Positions 8,621-16,658 are shown, counted from the stretch's first letter. The stretch is DNA of 38,621 nt from Bacillota bacterium (GCA_023388535.1 JAEWFZ010000044.1:1-38621); one strand, 5' to 3'. The notes: generated from the sequence alone by a model not told the origin. Made by a program: numbers and translations.

Positions 8621-9706
8621 ATGCCAGCTTACAAAGATAAAAAAGCAGGGACTTGGTATGCCTCGTTCTACTACAAGGACTGGGACAACCAAAGCCATAA
8701 GAAAATGAAAAGAGGATTCCTAACTAAGAAAGAAGCCACCACTTTCGAGAGAAACTTCACCATCAAGATGTCTGGTTCTCTTAATATGACCTTTGAAAAT
8801 TTCTATGAGCTATACAAAGATGATATCAAAGAAACGGTTCGGCTAAATACATGGATGAGTAAAGAGCATATGATTACCACAAAAATCTTGCCTTTCTTCG
8901 GAGAACTCAAAATGAATGAGATAAAACCTGTGACTGTAAAGAAATGGCACAATGTTTTATTGTCGATGGAAAACGCTGAAGGAAACACCTATAAGCCAAC
9001 CTATCTCAAAAGCATTCATGCCCAGCTCAGTGCAATTTTTAATCACGCCGTTACCTTCTATGGATTAAGACAAAATCCATGTAAAGTTACTGGTCGTATT
9101 GGAAAAAGAAAAAGTGATGATGAAGTTGAATTTTGGACAAAGGAAGAATATTTAAAGTTTTCAGAAGCCGTTAAGGATAAGGACATTTCATTCTATGCCT
9201 TTGAAATTTTGTACTGGACTGGAATCAGACTTGGCGAATTGAGAGCTTTGACCAAACCTGATTTTGATTTTGAGAAAAAGACGATGAGAATCAGTAAATC
9301 AACCCAAACCATTCAAGGTAAAGAAGTCGTGACCGACCCCAAGACAGCCAAAAGCAAGAGAACAATAACATTGCCAGATTTTTTAGTTGATGAGCTAAAA
9401 GACTACTTCCTAAAAATTGAATACTTTGAAGATGAAGTTCCCATATTTCCAAAATGCAAGAGCTATTTCAACAAAGAAATGGATCGTGGAATTAAGATTG
9501 CTGGCGTTAAAAGAATCAAGCTTCATGCCCTTCGTCATAGCCATATATCACTACTAATTGAAATGGGATTCACCCCAGTAGATATTGCAGCTAGAACTGG
9601 TCATGAAAGTCTCAAGGTGCTCATGGACTATGGTCATATGTTCCCCAATAAGCAAGTCGACATGGCAAATAGGCTAAATAAGGAGACTGGCAATGAAAGC
9701 TCCTAA
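8621..9706 (+). CDS. int: Tyrosine-family site-specific integrase
   Basis: The 361-residue protein has an N-terminal arm-binding domain (residues 1-50), a SAM-like core-binding domain (about 55-150) and a C-terminal catalytic domain. The catalytic set is visible: Arg203 in TGIRLGE, HALRH near 303-307, a TGHE motif near 325, and a nucleophilic Tyr in MDYGHMF near 336. It would recombine the 13-bp core in the guaA 3' end with the circular form. AAGGAGG precedes the start. It overlaps the next gene by 14 bp. Confidence 0.95.
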   Translation: MPAYKDKKAGTWYASFYYKDWDNQSHKKMKRGFLTKKEATTFERNFTIKMSGSLNMTFENFYELYKDDIKETVRLNTWMSKEHMITTKILPFFGELKMNEIKPVTVKKWHNVLLSMENAEGNTYKPTYLKSIHAQLSAIFNHAVTFYGLRQNPCKVTGRIGKRKSDDEVEFWTKEEYLKFSEAVKDKDISFYAFEILYWTGIRLGELRALTKPDFDFEKKTMRISKSTQTIQGKEVVTDPKTAKSKRTITLPDFLVDELKDYFLKIEYFEDEVPIFPKCKSYFNKEMDRGIKIAGVKRIKLHALRHSHISLLIEMGFTPVDIAARTGHESLKVLMDYGHMFPNKQVDMANRLNKETGNESS

Positions 9707-10142
9707 ATTCCCAAGCTACAAAGAAGTAGTTGAAAAGAAAAAACCACAGGCAGAAAGGCTTACAAAAACCCAGTGGAAAGCTTTAGAAGAAAATAAAAAT
9801 GAGATTCGTAAAGAGCAACACAAAAAATCTGATAAAAACAGAATTCTCTCCACGACCATTGCCTTTAGAGTTTCTGAGGAAGATAGAGAAAAGATATTTG
9901 CAAAGATTGCTCTATCAGGACTTTCAAGGCAAGAGTATATGACAAAGGCGATTCTATCAGCACCAGTTGAAGTAGTAGCAACCCAAAATGTCATTGATAG
10001 ATGCCAAAGTGGAATCCTATCCATTTATGAAGAACTCTGTCGATTGAGCAGTTACAAGGATTTATCAGAAGCTAAGCAAAGTGAGTTAGAAACCATACTA
10101 GAGATTATAAAAGCAGCAATAAAAAACGCCCCCAGCACCTAA
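9693..10142 (+). CDS. MobC-like ribbon-helix-helix mobilization accessory protein
   Basis: The 149 residues begin with a Lys/Glu-rich stretch. A ribbon-helix-helix-like segment (STTIAFRVSEEDREKI, then SGLSRQEYMTKAIL, about residues 50-90) follows, and then a helical tail. This arrangement is common in relaxosome accessory proteins of Gram-positive mobile elements. The ATG lies inside the end of int and has AAGGAG upstream. A second, clearer MobC is encoded at 12427, so this copy may act at a different site, for example the inverted repeat just downstream. The function is tentative. Confidence 0.6.
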   Translation: MKAPKFPSYKEVVEKKKPQAERLTKTQWKALEENKNEIRKEQHKKSDKNRILSTTIAFRVSEEDREKIFAKIALSGLSRQEYMTKAILSAPVEVVATQNVIDRCQSGILSIYEELCRLSSYKDLSEAKQSELETILEIIKAAIKNAPST

Positions 10143-10154
10143 GCGGAGGGCAAG

Positions 10155-10215
10155 ATGGAAGTACACTTGGTAAACCATCCCTAGACAAGATTAGTTTACC
10201 AGCTTGTACCTCCAT
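10155..10215. repeat. Long imperfect inverted repeat before the primase gene
   Basis: ATGGAAGTACA pairs with TGTACCTCCAT (one mismatch), and TGGTAAAC pairs with GTTTACCA, giving a ~20-bp arm around an 18-base loop. It has no terminator-like T-run. It lies between a DNA-binding protein gene and the primase-polymerase gene, a typical place for a replication origin or protein-bound regulatory site. Confidence 0.55.
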
Positions 10216-10239
10216 TAGCAATAAAAACAGGAGGAACAG

Positions 10240-11190
10240 ATGAAAGAAAAACTAATAAATCAATATCAAAAAAACATTCCAAAAGAATTACAAGACAGCC
10301 CCCAGTGGGTTGTCTTTAAAAAAATACCACGCACAAACCGATATGGTGAAACAAAAATCGCTAAAATTCCAATGAGTGCATTAACTCTTTCTGCCAGTGA
10401 TTGGAATAGCAAAAAGATGTGGACAAGCTTTGAAGAAGCACTTTCTGTGCTAGTTCATTCAGAAGTTGATGGTCTTGCATTTGTGCTTTCAAGTGATGAT
10501 CCATTTGCATGTATTGACCTGGACCATTGCCTTGAAAATGATTCCCTAAACCTACTATCAAAAGCAATCATAGAGACCTTTACGGGCAGTTATATGGAGC
10601 TTTCCCAGTCAAAAGAAGGTATTCATATCTTTTGTAAAGGACGAGTGCCAGGTAACATTAATAGCCAGGTCAATGGTATTGAAATCTATCAAGATAACCA
10701 TTGCATTGCCATGACTGGTGATGTCGATTCAAGGCACTTAAAAGGCTCAGGAGCATTAATAGATTATGACAAGGAACTGAATCAACTATACCAAGATTAC
10801 GTACCCAAATACGAGCATAAGCCTATTACTGCCTATTCAACTAACACAGGAGAGATACCCGATGCAATAACCATTGTTGAGACTATGTGCCATTTCAACC
10901 AACGAGCCAGAGAACTCTTTTATGGTTCAAATCTAAGTGGCGACTGGAGTAAGGATGACTTTACTCTACTGCTACTCCTTAGAAGCTTTACGCATGGCAA
11001 TAGTCAGCTGATGGAGTCGATTTTCCTACAATCTGCCCTCAGTCGTTTGGGTGAAGGAAGCAAGCGAAACAATGAAGCTTCCTATCTGAAATATCTAAGG
11101 AAAAGCATCCAAAAAGCAAATCAAATTGGTCACCAAAACTTCTGGGATTACCAGTTTATGAAGCCGCAACGAAAGGAGCTTAGCCGATGA
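10240..11190 (+). CDS. Primase-polymerase domain replication protein
   Basis: This 316-residue protein resembles the bifunctional primase/polymerase (PrimPol) proteins of Gram-positive mobile elements. It has the acidic motif IDLDHC (Asp93, Asp95), then SQSKEGIHIF with the expected His (near 129), and a helical C-terminal PriCT-like region. It would prime or extend DNA during autonomous replication of the excised circle. The start follows AGGAGG. The gene overlaps the following ATPase gene by ATGA, so the two form a replication unit that split from a longer primase-helicase architecture or was never fused. Confidence 0.8.
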   Translation: MKEKLINQYQKNIPKELQDSPQWVVFKKIPRTNRYGETKIAKIPMSALTLSASDWNSKKMWTSFEEALSVLVHSEVDGLAFVLSSDDPFACIDLDHCLENDSLNLLSKAIIETFTGSYMELSQSKEGIHIFCKGRVPGNINSQVNGIEIYQDNHCIAMTGDVDSRHLKGSGALIDYDKELNQLYQDYVPKYEHKPITAYSTNTGEIPDAITIVETMCHFNQRARELFYGSNLSGDWSKDDFTLLLLLRSFTHGNSQLMESIFLQSALSRLGEGSKRNNEASYLKYLRKSIQKANQIGHQNFWDYQFMKPQRKELSR

Positions 11191-12149
11191 AATCCTATAC
11201 CATTGAAACAGCCTTTGACGTTGGTGATAAGTTCATTGTTGATAATCTGATTGCTAGAAAGAGCATTACCCTCATCGTTGCTTCACCTAAAAAAGGAAAG
11301 ACAGCTTTAGGACTTAATCTCGGACTTTGTATCCATGAAGGTGTTGATTTCCTAAATCAAGTAGTCAAGAAAACAAAGGTTGTCTATTACTGCAATGAAC
11401 TTTCTGGAAGCCTCATTCAAGAGCGAATCAAGAGACTGGATATCCCTTGTTCTGCTGATATGAAATTCTATGAGGGAACAAGCTATGTCGACTTTGAAAC
11501 CTTTGAATCCATCATTAAAAATGATACACAGGAGGGTTATGAAGTCTTTGTCGTTGATACCTTCTCCAAAATCAAATATGACCGAAAGTATAATGCCAAC
11601 GATTACAGTGACACCTATGAAATCATGGCAAAGTACTATGAGCTAATTGAGAAATATGGCTGCACCTTCATCATGATGTATCATACTAAAAAAGATTCTA
11701 GTGTGAAAAGTGTCAGCGAAAAAGTGATTGGCTCTCAAGCGTTATCTGGTTCAGTTGATACCATCATTGCCATTGATAAGCCATCGGAATTTGATACTGA
11801 ATTTAAGCTGGATGTCACAAGCCGCTTGTTTGAATCCAAAGCCTATCAAGTCAAAATTAATCCGCAAAGAAAGATCCTTGAACTGGATCAAATCGACCCA
11901 ATTGAGTCCCTTGAACCATCTATTCAAAGACTAGTGCAGGCGATGCCTAAGATTCATGAGTTTGAAGGAACCATTGTCGATATCTGTTCTAAGATTAAAC
12001 TCGACATTGAAAGTCCTCAGCAGTTTGGCAAAACGATTCAGAGAAATAAAGATGTGCTAAGTAAGAATGGCATCACAGTAACTTCTAAACGCAGCAAAAA
12101 CAACAACATCTATTCCATTAAGTATCTGCCAGAGGATGTAGTGTACTAA
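11187..12149 (+). CDS. RepA-like hexameric ATPase/helicase (AAA_25 type)
   Basis: The 320-residue RecA-fold protein has the Walker A ASPKKGKT (residues 32-39) and a Walker B VFVVDT near 123. This Ala-Ser-Pro-Lys form is normal in RepA/AAA_25 helicases. The C-terminal ~80 residues look like a winged-helix tail. Coupled to the primase gene by a 4-bp overlap, it probably acts as the replicative helicase of the excised element. Iteron-like repeats follow immediately downstream. Confidence 0.8.
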   Translation: MKSYTIETAFDVGDKFIVDNLIARKSITLIVASPKKGKTALGLNLGLCIHEGVDFLNQVVKKTKVVYYCNELSGSLIQERIKRLDIPCSADMKFYEGTSYVDFETFESIIKNDTQEGYEVFVVDTFSKIKYDRKYNANDYSDTYEIMAKYYELIEKYGCTFIMMYHTKKDSSVKSVSEKVIGSQALSGSVDTIIAIDKPSEFDTEFKLDVTSRLFESKAYQVKINPQRKILELDQIDPIESLEPSIQRLVQAMPKIHEFEGTIVDICSKIKLDIESPQQFGKTIQRNKDVLSKNGITVTSKRSKNNNIYSIKYLPEDVVY

Positions 12150-12151
12150 TT

Positions 12152-12226
12152 ACCGTGAAGACCGTGCATACCGTTCAATGTTTCCCTATACCCCGAATGT
12201 CGCACGCTCTGCACGGTATGAACGGT
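12152..12226. repeat. Iteron-like 9-bp repeats, candidate replication origin
   Basis: Three head-to-tail 9-mers begin with ACCGT (ACCGTGAAG, ACCGTGCAT, ACCGTTCAA; 12152-12178). Two more lie in inverted orientation at 12209-12226 (read on the minus strand: ACCGTTCAT, ACCGTGCAG). The array begins 2 bp after the RepA-like gene. Such phased short repeats are the usual binding sites of an initiator protein. Confidence 0.6.
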
Positions 12227-12236
12227 AAATCATGAG

Positions 12237-12260
12237 GGAGTCCTATTTATGGGCTCCTTT
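12237..12260 (+). terminator. Possible terminator after the replication genes
   Basis: A 7-bp stem (GGAGTCC with GGGCTCC, one G-T pair) closes a 7-base loop and is followed by only three T. It would end the int-rep operon before the mob genes. The short T-run keeps confidence low. Confidence 0.4.
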
Positions 12261-12323
12261 GTGCTAGTCCTATTTGAAAATGAGAAAATCAATTTCAGAT
12301 ACTTTTAGTTGATAGCAAGCATA

Positions 12324-12393
12324 TACTTTTTGACCGCAGTCTCAAAAGTAGGCTTGAAATTTGCACCAAATTTATTAATCAGGGACACCCTGA
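12324..12393. other. oriT: Candidate oriT region upstream of mobC
   Basis: This non-coding stretch before mobC and the relaxase has an imperfect inverted repeat (TACTTTTTGA with TCAAAAGTA, 12324-12350) and a perfect hairpin TCAGGG-ACA-CCCTGA (12379-12393). Relaxase genes usually adjoin their origin of transfer, and an inverted repeat beside the nick site is typical. The nick site itself cannot be assigned. Confidence 0.4.
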
Positions 12394-12426
12394 AACCCAA
12401 AAACAAAAAGCTAGGAGGAAATATAT

Positions 12427-12807
12427 ATGACCAATGTAATTAAGAGAACCAATAATCATACCGTTCATTTCATGGTAAACGAAGAAGAAATGGAAGAACT
12501 AAACAGACGCTTCAATCGTTCTGGTTATAAAACCAAAAGAGAATTTTATCTTGATTCCATCATGAAGAATCGAATCATCAGCATTGATGTAAGTGGTGAG
12601 TTTGCAAAAGAGCTCCGAGAACTTCAATCGCTCGTAAGTCGTAATGCTGCTAACATCAATCAGATTGCAAAGCACACTAATACATCTGGCTCTATTGAAA
12701 AAATAATGCTTGAAAATATTCAAGAAATTCTACAAAAGGAAATTCAAATGCTCTTTGAGTTTCGTTCTATGGTATCGAATAATTTGATTAGTGAGATTGT
12801 CGGATAA
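12427..12807 (+). CDS. mobC: MobC relaxosome protein
   Basis: This 126-residue protein has an N-terminal ribbon-helix-helix segment (VHFMVNEEEMEELNRRF, then KREFYLDSIM) and the MobC-family motif SRNAANINQIAKHTN near residues 73-87. MobC proteins bind oriT and help the relaxase gain access to the nick site. The start follows AGGAGG. The stop shares a base with the relaxase ATG (TAATG), so relaxosome components are translated together. Confidence 0.87.
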   Translation: MTNVIKRTNNHTVHFMVNEEEMEELNRRFNRSGYKTKREFYLDSIMKNRIISIDVSGEFAKELRELQSLVSRNAANINQIAKHTNTSGSIEKIMLENIQEILQKEIQMLFEFRSMVSNNLISEIVG

Positions 12808-14264
12808 TGGCTGTTACATCAATCCATCCCATCAAAACAACACTCAAGAAAGCAATCGATTATATCTGCAATGCCGATAAAACTGCTGATGAAATCTATG
12901 TCTCTACGCACCTCTGTAGCCGTGAGTATGCGGATAAAGAATTTGAGCTGACCAGGAAACAATTTAACTCTAGAACAAAGACACTGGCTCATCATTTGAT
13001 TCAATCTTTTGTGCCAGATGAAGTTAGTTTTGAAGAAGCACATCAAGTAGGCTTAGAACTTTGTGAATTGGTTTTAGGTGGTAAGTATGAGTACGTGCTT
13101 GCCACCCATATCGACAAAGATCATATCCATAATCACATCATTTTCAATTCGATCGATGTTGACGAGGGCAAGGTTTACCACTCCTACTATGGTTCCTATA
13201 TGAACATTAGAAATCAAAGTGACAGGCTTTGTCAGGAACATCATCTCTCTGTGCTAGATTCAGAAATACAGGCTGATATTGAAGCAATCACCAAGAGAAA
13301 ATTCACCAATTGGTATGACTGGAACACCGATAAGCAAGGTTCGAATTTTAAAAGTAAGCTACAAAAAGATATCGACAAGACCATCGAAAAATCAACGAGC
13401 TGGGATGAATTCCTGAATGCCATGATGAAGCTTGGTTATGAAATCAAGCCAGGCAAATACATTGCCTTTAAGCATATGGATAAACAAAGGTTCACTCGTG
13501 CCAAAACACTTGGTGATGATTATACGGAAGCAGAGCTACGAAAACGCATAGAAACACCACTAGCACAAAGAACAAAGAATTTGGACTCCATTGTTGATAC
13601 CGAGAACAATGAGAAGATTAAAAACAGTCCTGCTTATAAGCACTGGGCAAGTAAACATAATCTTAAAACTGCTTCATCTTCTGTCATTCAAATGCGAGAT
13701 CTAGGTTTTAATAACCGAGAAGAATTAGGCAGGGCAATTCATAAACTTTCTTTTGATAGAAATGAAATCAAACAAAACTTTGACCACCTAACTCAAGAGC
13801 AAAAAGACATCAAGGAAATCATCAAGCATATCCAGGTCTGTATGGAAAGGAAAGCCCATTATGATGGTTACAAGAAAAATCCAACCGACAAAATCTTCTA
13901 CATGATGAACAAGAGTGGCATTGAAGCTTATGAAAAATCAGAGGAACAAATTGATTTCTTTATCAAGAAATATCCTCATCTAAAAACACTGGTAGAAAGT
14001 GGCACGATAGACAAATCGGTCTTTAAAAAGCTCAACAGACAGCTAGATAAGTTACAAGCTCAGCGTGAGCAACTGGCAGACGGACATAAGGAACTCGGCA
14101 AGGAATTCAAGCAATTAAAGCAGATTGAAAAGAATTTCGATGATTATATGAATCAAGAAAAATCTGAACCTACCAGTATTCTAAAAGAGATTCAGAAACA
14201 TAAAGAAGCTGATCAGGAACAAAAGAAATCTAAGGATAAGAAACTAACACAAGAGGAACGATGA
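12807..14264 (+). CDS. MOBP-type relaxase/mobilization nuclease
   Basis: The 485-residue protein has a relaxase domain in its first ~200 residues, with a probable catalytic Tyr19 (AIDYI), LAHHLIQSF near 60-68, and the metal-binding histidine triad HIDKDHIHNH (101-110). The C-terminal half is highly charged and predicted coiled-coil, with no obvious helicase or primase domain. It would nick oriT, stay covalently attached and pilot the strand through a helper type IV system. The metal-binding motif is intact, so the element is probably mobilizable. Confidence 0.92.
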   Translation: MAVTSIHPIKTTLKKAIDYICNADKTADEIYVSTHLCSREYADKEFELTRKQFNSRTKTLAHHLIQSFVPDEVSFEEAHQVGLELCELVLGGKYEYVLATHIDKDHIHNHIIFNSIDVDEGKVYHSYYGSYMNIRNQSDRLCQEHHLSVLDSEIQADIEAITKRKFTNWYDWNTDKQGSNFKSKLQKDIDKTIEKSTSWDEFLNAMMKLGYEIKPGKYIAFKHMDKQRFTRAKTLGDDYTEAELRKRIETPLAQRTKNLDSIVDTENNEKIKNSPAYKHWASKHNLKTASSSVIQMRDLGFNNREELGRAIHKLSFDRNEIKQNFDHLTQEQKDIKEIIKHIQVCMERKAHYDGYKKNPTDKIFYMMNKSGIEAYEKSEEQIDFFIKKYPHLKTLVESGTIDKSVFKKLNRQLDKLQAQREQLADGHKELGKEFKQLKQIEKNFDDYMNQEKSEPTSILKEIQKHKEADQEQKKSKDKKLTQEER

Positions 14265-14282
14265 TACGAACTTCTTCAAAAA

Positions 14283-14328
14283 AGCACATAGACCAGAAGC
14301 AAGACTTCAAAATCTATGTGCTATTTCT
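14283..14328 (+). terminator. Terminator after the relaxase gene
   Basis: A 10-bp perfect stem (AGCACATAGA with TCTATGTGCT) closes a 20-base loop and is followed by ATTTCTTT. It starts 19 bases after the relaxase stop codon. Confidence 0.55.
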
Positions 14329-14368
14329 TTGATCTAATTAAAAAATCAATACAAATTCAACAACTCCC

Positions 14369-14397
14369 TTTTTAGGTCGTTTTTTCGAATTTTAGTA
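14369..14397. promoter_or_regulatory. Candidate integrase arm-type sites, right end
   Basis: TTTTTAGGT (14369-14377) and ATTTTAGTA (14389-14397) mirror the spacing of the left-end pair. They lie about 95 bp inside the right core repeat. Immediately after them GCGACTTCAA pairs imperfectly with TTGAGTCGC (14403-14433), which could be a further protein site. Confidence 0.4.
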
Positions 14398-14442
14398 TCA
14401 TTGCGACTTCAATTTCCATAATTTTTGAGTCGCCAAGCTCTG

Positions 14443-14467
14443 AAAGCCTTTGATTACAAGGCTTTTT
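14443..14467 (+). terminator. Terminator at the right end of the element
   Basis: An 8-bp stem (AAAGCCTT with AAGGCTTT), 7-base loop and short T-run on the plus strand insulate guaA from convergent element transcription. It lies 24 bases from the guaA stop. Confidence 0.6.
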
Positions 14468-14490
14468 ATAGCAGTAATAAATTTGTTACT

Positions 14491-15447
14491 TCACTCCCAC
14501 TCAATGGATCCAGGTGGCTTTGGCGTAATATCATAAACAATTCGATTGATACCAGAAACCTCAGCAACAATCCTGGCAGAGATTTTCTCCAAGACATCAT
14601 AAGGAATCCTAGCAAAATCAGCCGTCATCCCATCCGAAGAATGAACCGCACGTAAAGCTAAAGTATACTCATAGGAACGAGCTCCCTCACGGATACCAAC
14701 CGTCTTATTATTCGTAAGCACCGTGAAATATTGCCAGATCGAACGATGAAGATTCGCCTTCTTCAACTCTTCTCGGAAAATATAATCACTCTCTTGAACT
14801 AGTTTTATTTTATCTTCCGTAATATCACCAATTATCCGAATCCCAATCCCCGGACCAGGAAAAGGTGGACGGAAAATAAGATCATCCGACAAACCAAGTT
14901 CCAAACCAACCTCGCGAACTTGATCTTTATAAAGCGACACTAAAGGCTCTAAAAGCTTAAAAGGTAAATCCTTTGGTAATCCCCCAACATTATGGTGAGA
15001 TTTAATTAATTTAGCCTCCTTGGTACCACTTTCTAGGACATCGGCTTTAATCGTACCTTGAGCCAACCATTGAACGCCTTCAATCGATAAAGCTACATTT
15101 CTAAACTCCTCAATAAACTGATGACCGATAATCTTTCGTTTCTCTTCCGGATTGGTAATGCCTTTTAGCTTTGATAAAAAGCGCTGCGAAGCGTCGACAT
15201 AAACAAAATTCATCTTATCATCTCGGCTAAAGGTCTTGATTACTTGTTCTACTTCACCCTTACGCATCAATCCGTGATTGACAAAAATGGCGGTCAGTTG
15301 AGTACCAATCGCTTTCCTCAATAAGGCCGCTACGACCGAGGAATCGACACCACCGGACAAACCTAAAATAACTTGATCGTCCTTTACTTCTTCTCGAATT
15401 TCTTGGATTTGATTCTCAATCCATTGTCTTAGTTCTTCTCTAGTCAT
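14491..15447 (-). CDS. guaA: GMP synthase, ATP-pyrophosphatase part only
   Basis: The enzyme aminates XMP to GMP. These 318 residues begin directly at the ATP-pyrophosphatase domain (PP-loop SGGVDSS at 31-37) and end with the dimerization domain and the usual C-terminal KPPGSIEWE. The N-terminal glutamine amidotransferase domain (about 190 residues) of normal bacterial GuaA is absent, and the space upstream is filled by guaB, so this is not a local truncation. A separate glutaminase subunit, as in archaea, or use of free ammonia is implied. The start ATG overlaps guaB by 8 bp. Integration of the element changed the stop from TAG to TGA without altering the protein. Confidence 0.9.
   Translation of the reverse strand: MTREELRQWIENQIQEIREEVKDDQVILGLSGGVDSSVVAALLRKAIGTQLTAIFVNHGLMRKGEVEQVIKTFSRDDKMNFVYVDASQRFLSKLKGITNPEEKRKIIGHQFIEEFRNVALSIEGVQWLAQGTIKADVLESGTKEAKLIKSHHNVGGLPKDLPFKLLEPLVSLYKDQVREVGLELGLSDDLIFRPPFPGPGIGIRIIGDITEDKIKLVQESDYIFREELKKANLHRSIWQYFTVLTNNKTVGIREGARSYEYTLALRAVHSSDGMTADFARIPYDVLEKISARIVAEVSGINRIVYDITPKPPGSIEWE
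14493..14505. repeat. attR core within the guaA 3' end
   Basis: These 13 bases match 213-225 and encode the last guaA residues (IEWE on the minus strand). The two bases after the core belong to the element and complete the TGA stop. Confidence 0.82.
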
Positions 15448-16582
15448 AATAGTTTGGTGATTTCTTGATGTTACTGACATCGTGTGGATGGCTTTCATGT
15501 AAACCATTGTTGGTGATAATGACAAAGCGCGCATTTTGTTGTAATTCACTGATATTCTTACAACCACAATAGCCTAAACCAGAACGTAAACCACCGGTTA
15601 ATTGATAAACCACATCCTTAACCGGACCTTTATACTTAACCGTAGCTTCAATGCCTTCAGGAACTAATTTATTAAGCTCTTGAACACCACCTTGGAAATA
15701 GCGATCGCTCGAACCCCGTTGCATAGCTATTAAAGAACCCATGCCGACGTAGGACTTAACCTTTTGACCATAAACTTCCATAACCTCACCAGGAGTCTCT
15801 TCACAACCAGCAAACAAACCACCAAGCATGATACAATCCGCCCCAGCCCCTAAGGCTTTAACAATATCGCCCGATTGTTTAATACCACCATCAGCTACCA
15901 CACCAACTTTATACTGATTAGCGATTTGAACCACATCGTTGATAGCGGTTAATTGAGGAACACCGACCCCAGAAATAATACGCGTCGTACAAATCGATCC
16001 AGGACCGACCCCGACCTTAACACAATTGGCGCCAGCATAAATTAAGTCAGTAGCCCCGCTAGCAGAAATAATATTACCAGCCATAATATCTAAATCCGGA
16101 AACGCTTCACGAACCTGTTTGACTGAATTAATAACGCCTAAAGAATGACCATGGGCCGAATCCAACGCTACTAAATCAACGCCCGCTTCAACTAAAGCTT
16201 CCACCCGTTTCAGCAAATCTTCCGAAACCCCAATGGCGGCACCAACCAATAACCGTTTCTTATCATCAACACTGGCTAATGGATACGATTCAAAATCAAC
16301 CTCATAAGCCTTCACCCGAGCGACCTCAGCAGCTTGTTGCTCAATTGTCATATTCTTATGGATAATACCCAATCCGCCTAATAAAGCAAGATTAAGGGCC
16401 ATAGCGTATTCGGTTACCGTATCCATCGCTGCCGATAGTAACGGTATCTGTAGAGTAATCTTTTCGGTGAGCTTGGTTGAAATATCAACTTGCTTAGGCA
16501 TCACTTCTGAAAATGCGGGTACCAACAACACATCATCAAAGGTATAGCCTTGTTTAATGATCTTACCATTCATCGTATCCAT
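15440..16582 (-). CDS. guaB: IMP dehydrogenase lacking the CBS domains
   Basis: The enzyme oxidizes IMP to XMP with NAD, the committed step to guanine nucleotides. The 380-residue barrel has the catalytic Cys198 in GPGSICTTR, the phosphate-binding GGIKQSGD and GALFAG-like loops, and the flap segment QRGSSDRYFQ. Typical IMPDH is about 490 residues. Here the polypeptide passes from the barrel segment at ~95 to RLLVGAA at ~110, so the Bateman CBS pair is cleanly missing and allosteric control by ATP/GTP through it is lost. The start was set at 16582, eight bases after AGGAGGG, although an open frame extends further upstream. Its 3' end overlaps guaA. Confidence 0.95.
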   Translation of the reverse strand: MDTMNGKIIKQGYTFDDVLLVPAFSEVMPKQVDISTKLTEKITLQIPLLSAAMDTVTEYAMALNLALLGGLGIIHKNMTIEQQAAEVARVKAYEVDFESYPLASVDDKKRLLVGAAIGVSEDLLKRVEALVEAGVDLVALDSAHGHSLGVINSVKQVREAFPDLDIMAGNIISASGATDLIYAGANCVKVGVGPGSICTTRIISGVGVPQLTAINDVVQIANQYKVGVVADGGIKQSGDIVKALGAGADCIMLGGLFAGCEETPGEVMEVYGQKVKSYVGMGSLIAMQRGSSDRYFQGGVQELNKLVPEGIEATVKYKGPVKDVVYQLTGGLRSGLGYCGCKNISELQQNARFVIITNNGLHESHPHDVSNIKKSPNYYD

Positions 16583-16608
16583 AAAAAAATCCCTCCTAAT
16601 TTTATGAT

Positions 16609-16638
16609 AGTCTAGCATATTAGCCTTTATTAGTTCAA
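16609..16638 (-). promoter_or_regulatory. guaB-guaA promoter
   Basis: On the minus strand TTGAAC (16633-16638) and an extended -10 TGCTAGACT (hexamer 16609-16614) are 18 bp apart. The region is shared with the divergent promoter of the HAD gene. No purine riboswitch fold or operator was evident. Confidence 0.55.
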
Positions 16639-16658
16639 GATGTGCTATACTACTAGCG

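Larger units (their letters stand above)
213..14505. mobile_element. Integrative mobilizable element in the 3' end of guaA
   Basis: Thirteen identical bases (ACTCCCACTCAAT) lie at 213-225 and 14493-14505. The right copy is the last codons of guaA. Between them are a tyrosine integrase with an excisionase-like gene, MobC, a relaxase, a primase-polymerase with a RepA-like ATPase, and a five-gene defence operon. No VirB4, VirD4 or other type IV secretion gene is present, so this is a mobilizable element and not a self-transmissible one. guaA 3' ends are established integration sites for tyrosine integrases. Ends are set to the outermost repeat bases, and the exact crossover within the core is unknown. 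Confidence 0.88.

Noticed and set aside
11187..12149. Walker A defect in the RepA-like ATPase (ASPKKGKT instead of GxxxxGKT)
   Set aside because: An Ala at the first position is common in RepA/AAA_25 helicases, and the GKT core is intact.
213..14505. Self-transmissible ICE
   Set aside because: No VirB4, VirD4/TcpA, VirB6 or cell-wall hydrolase gene is present, and the plus-strand genes end with the relaxase and a terminator.
15448..15567. N-terminal extension of guaA to 358 residues
   Set aside because: The extra 40 residues lie within guaB in another frame, have no ribosome-binding site and do not resemble the glutamine amidotransferase domain.
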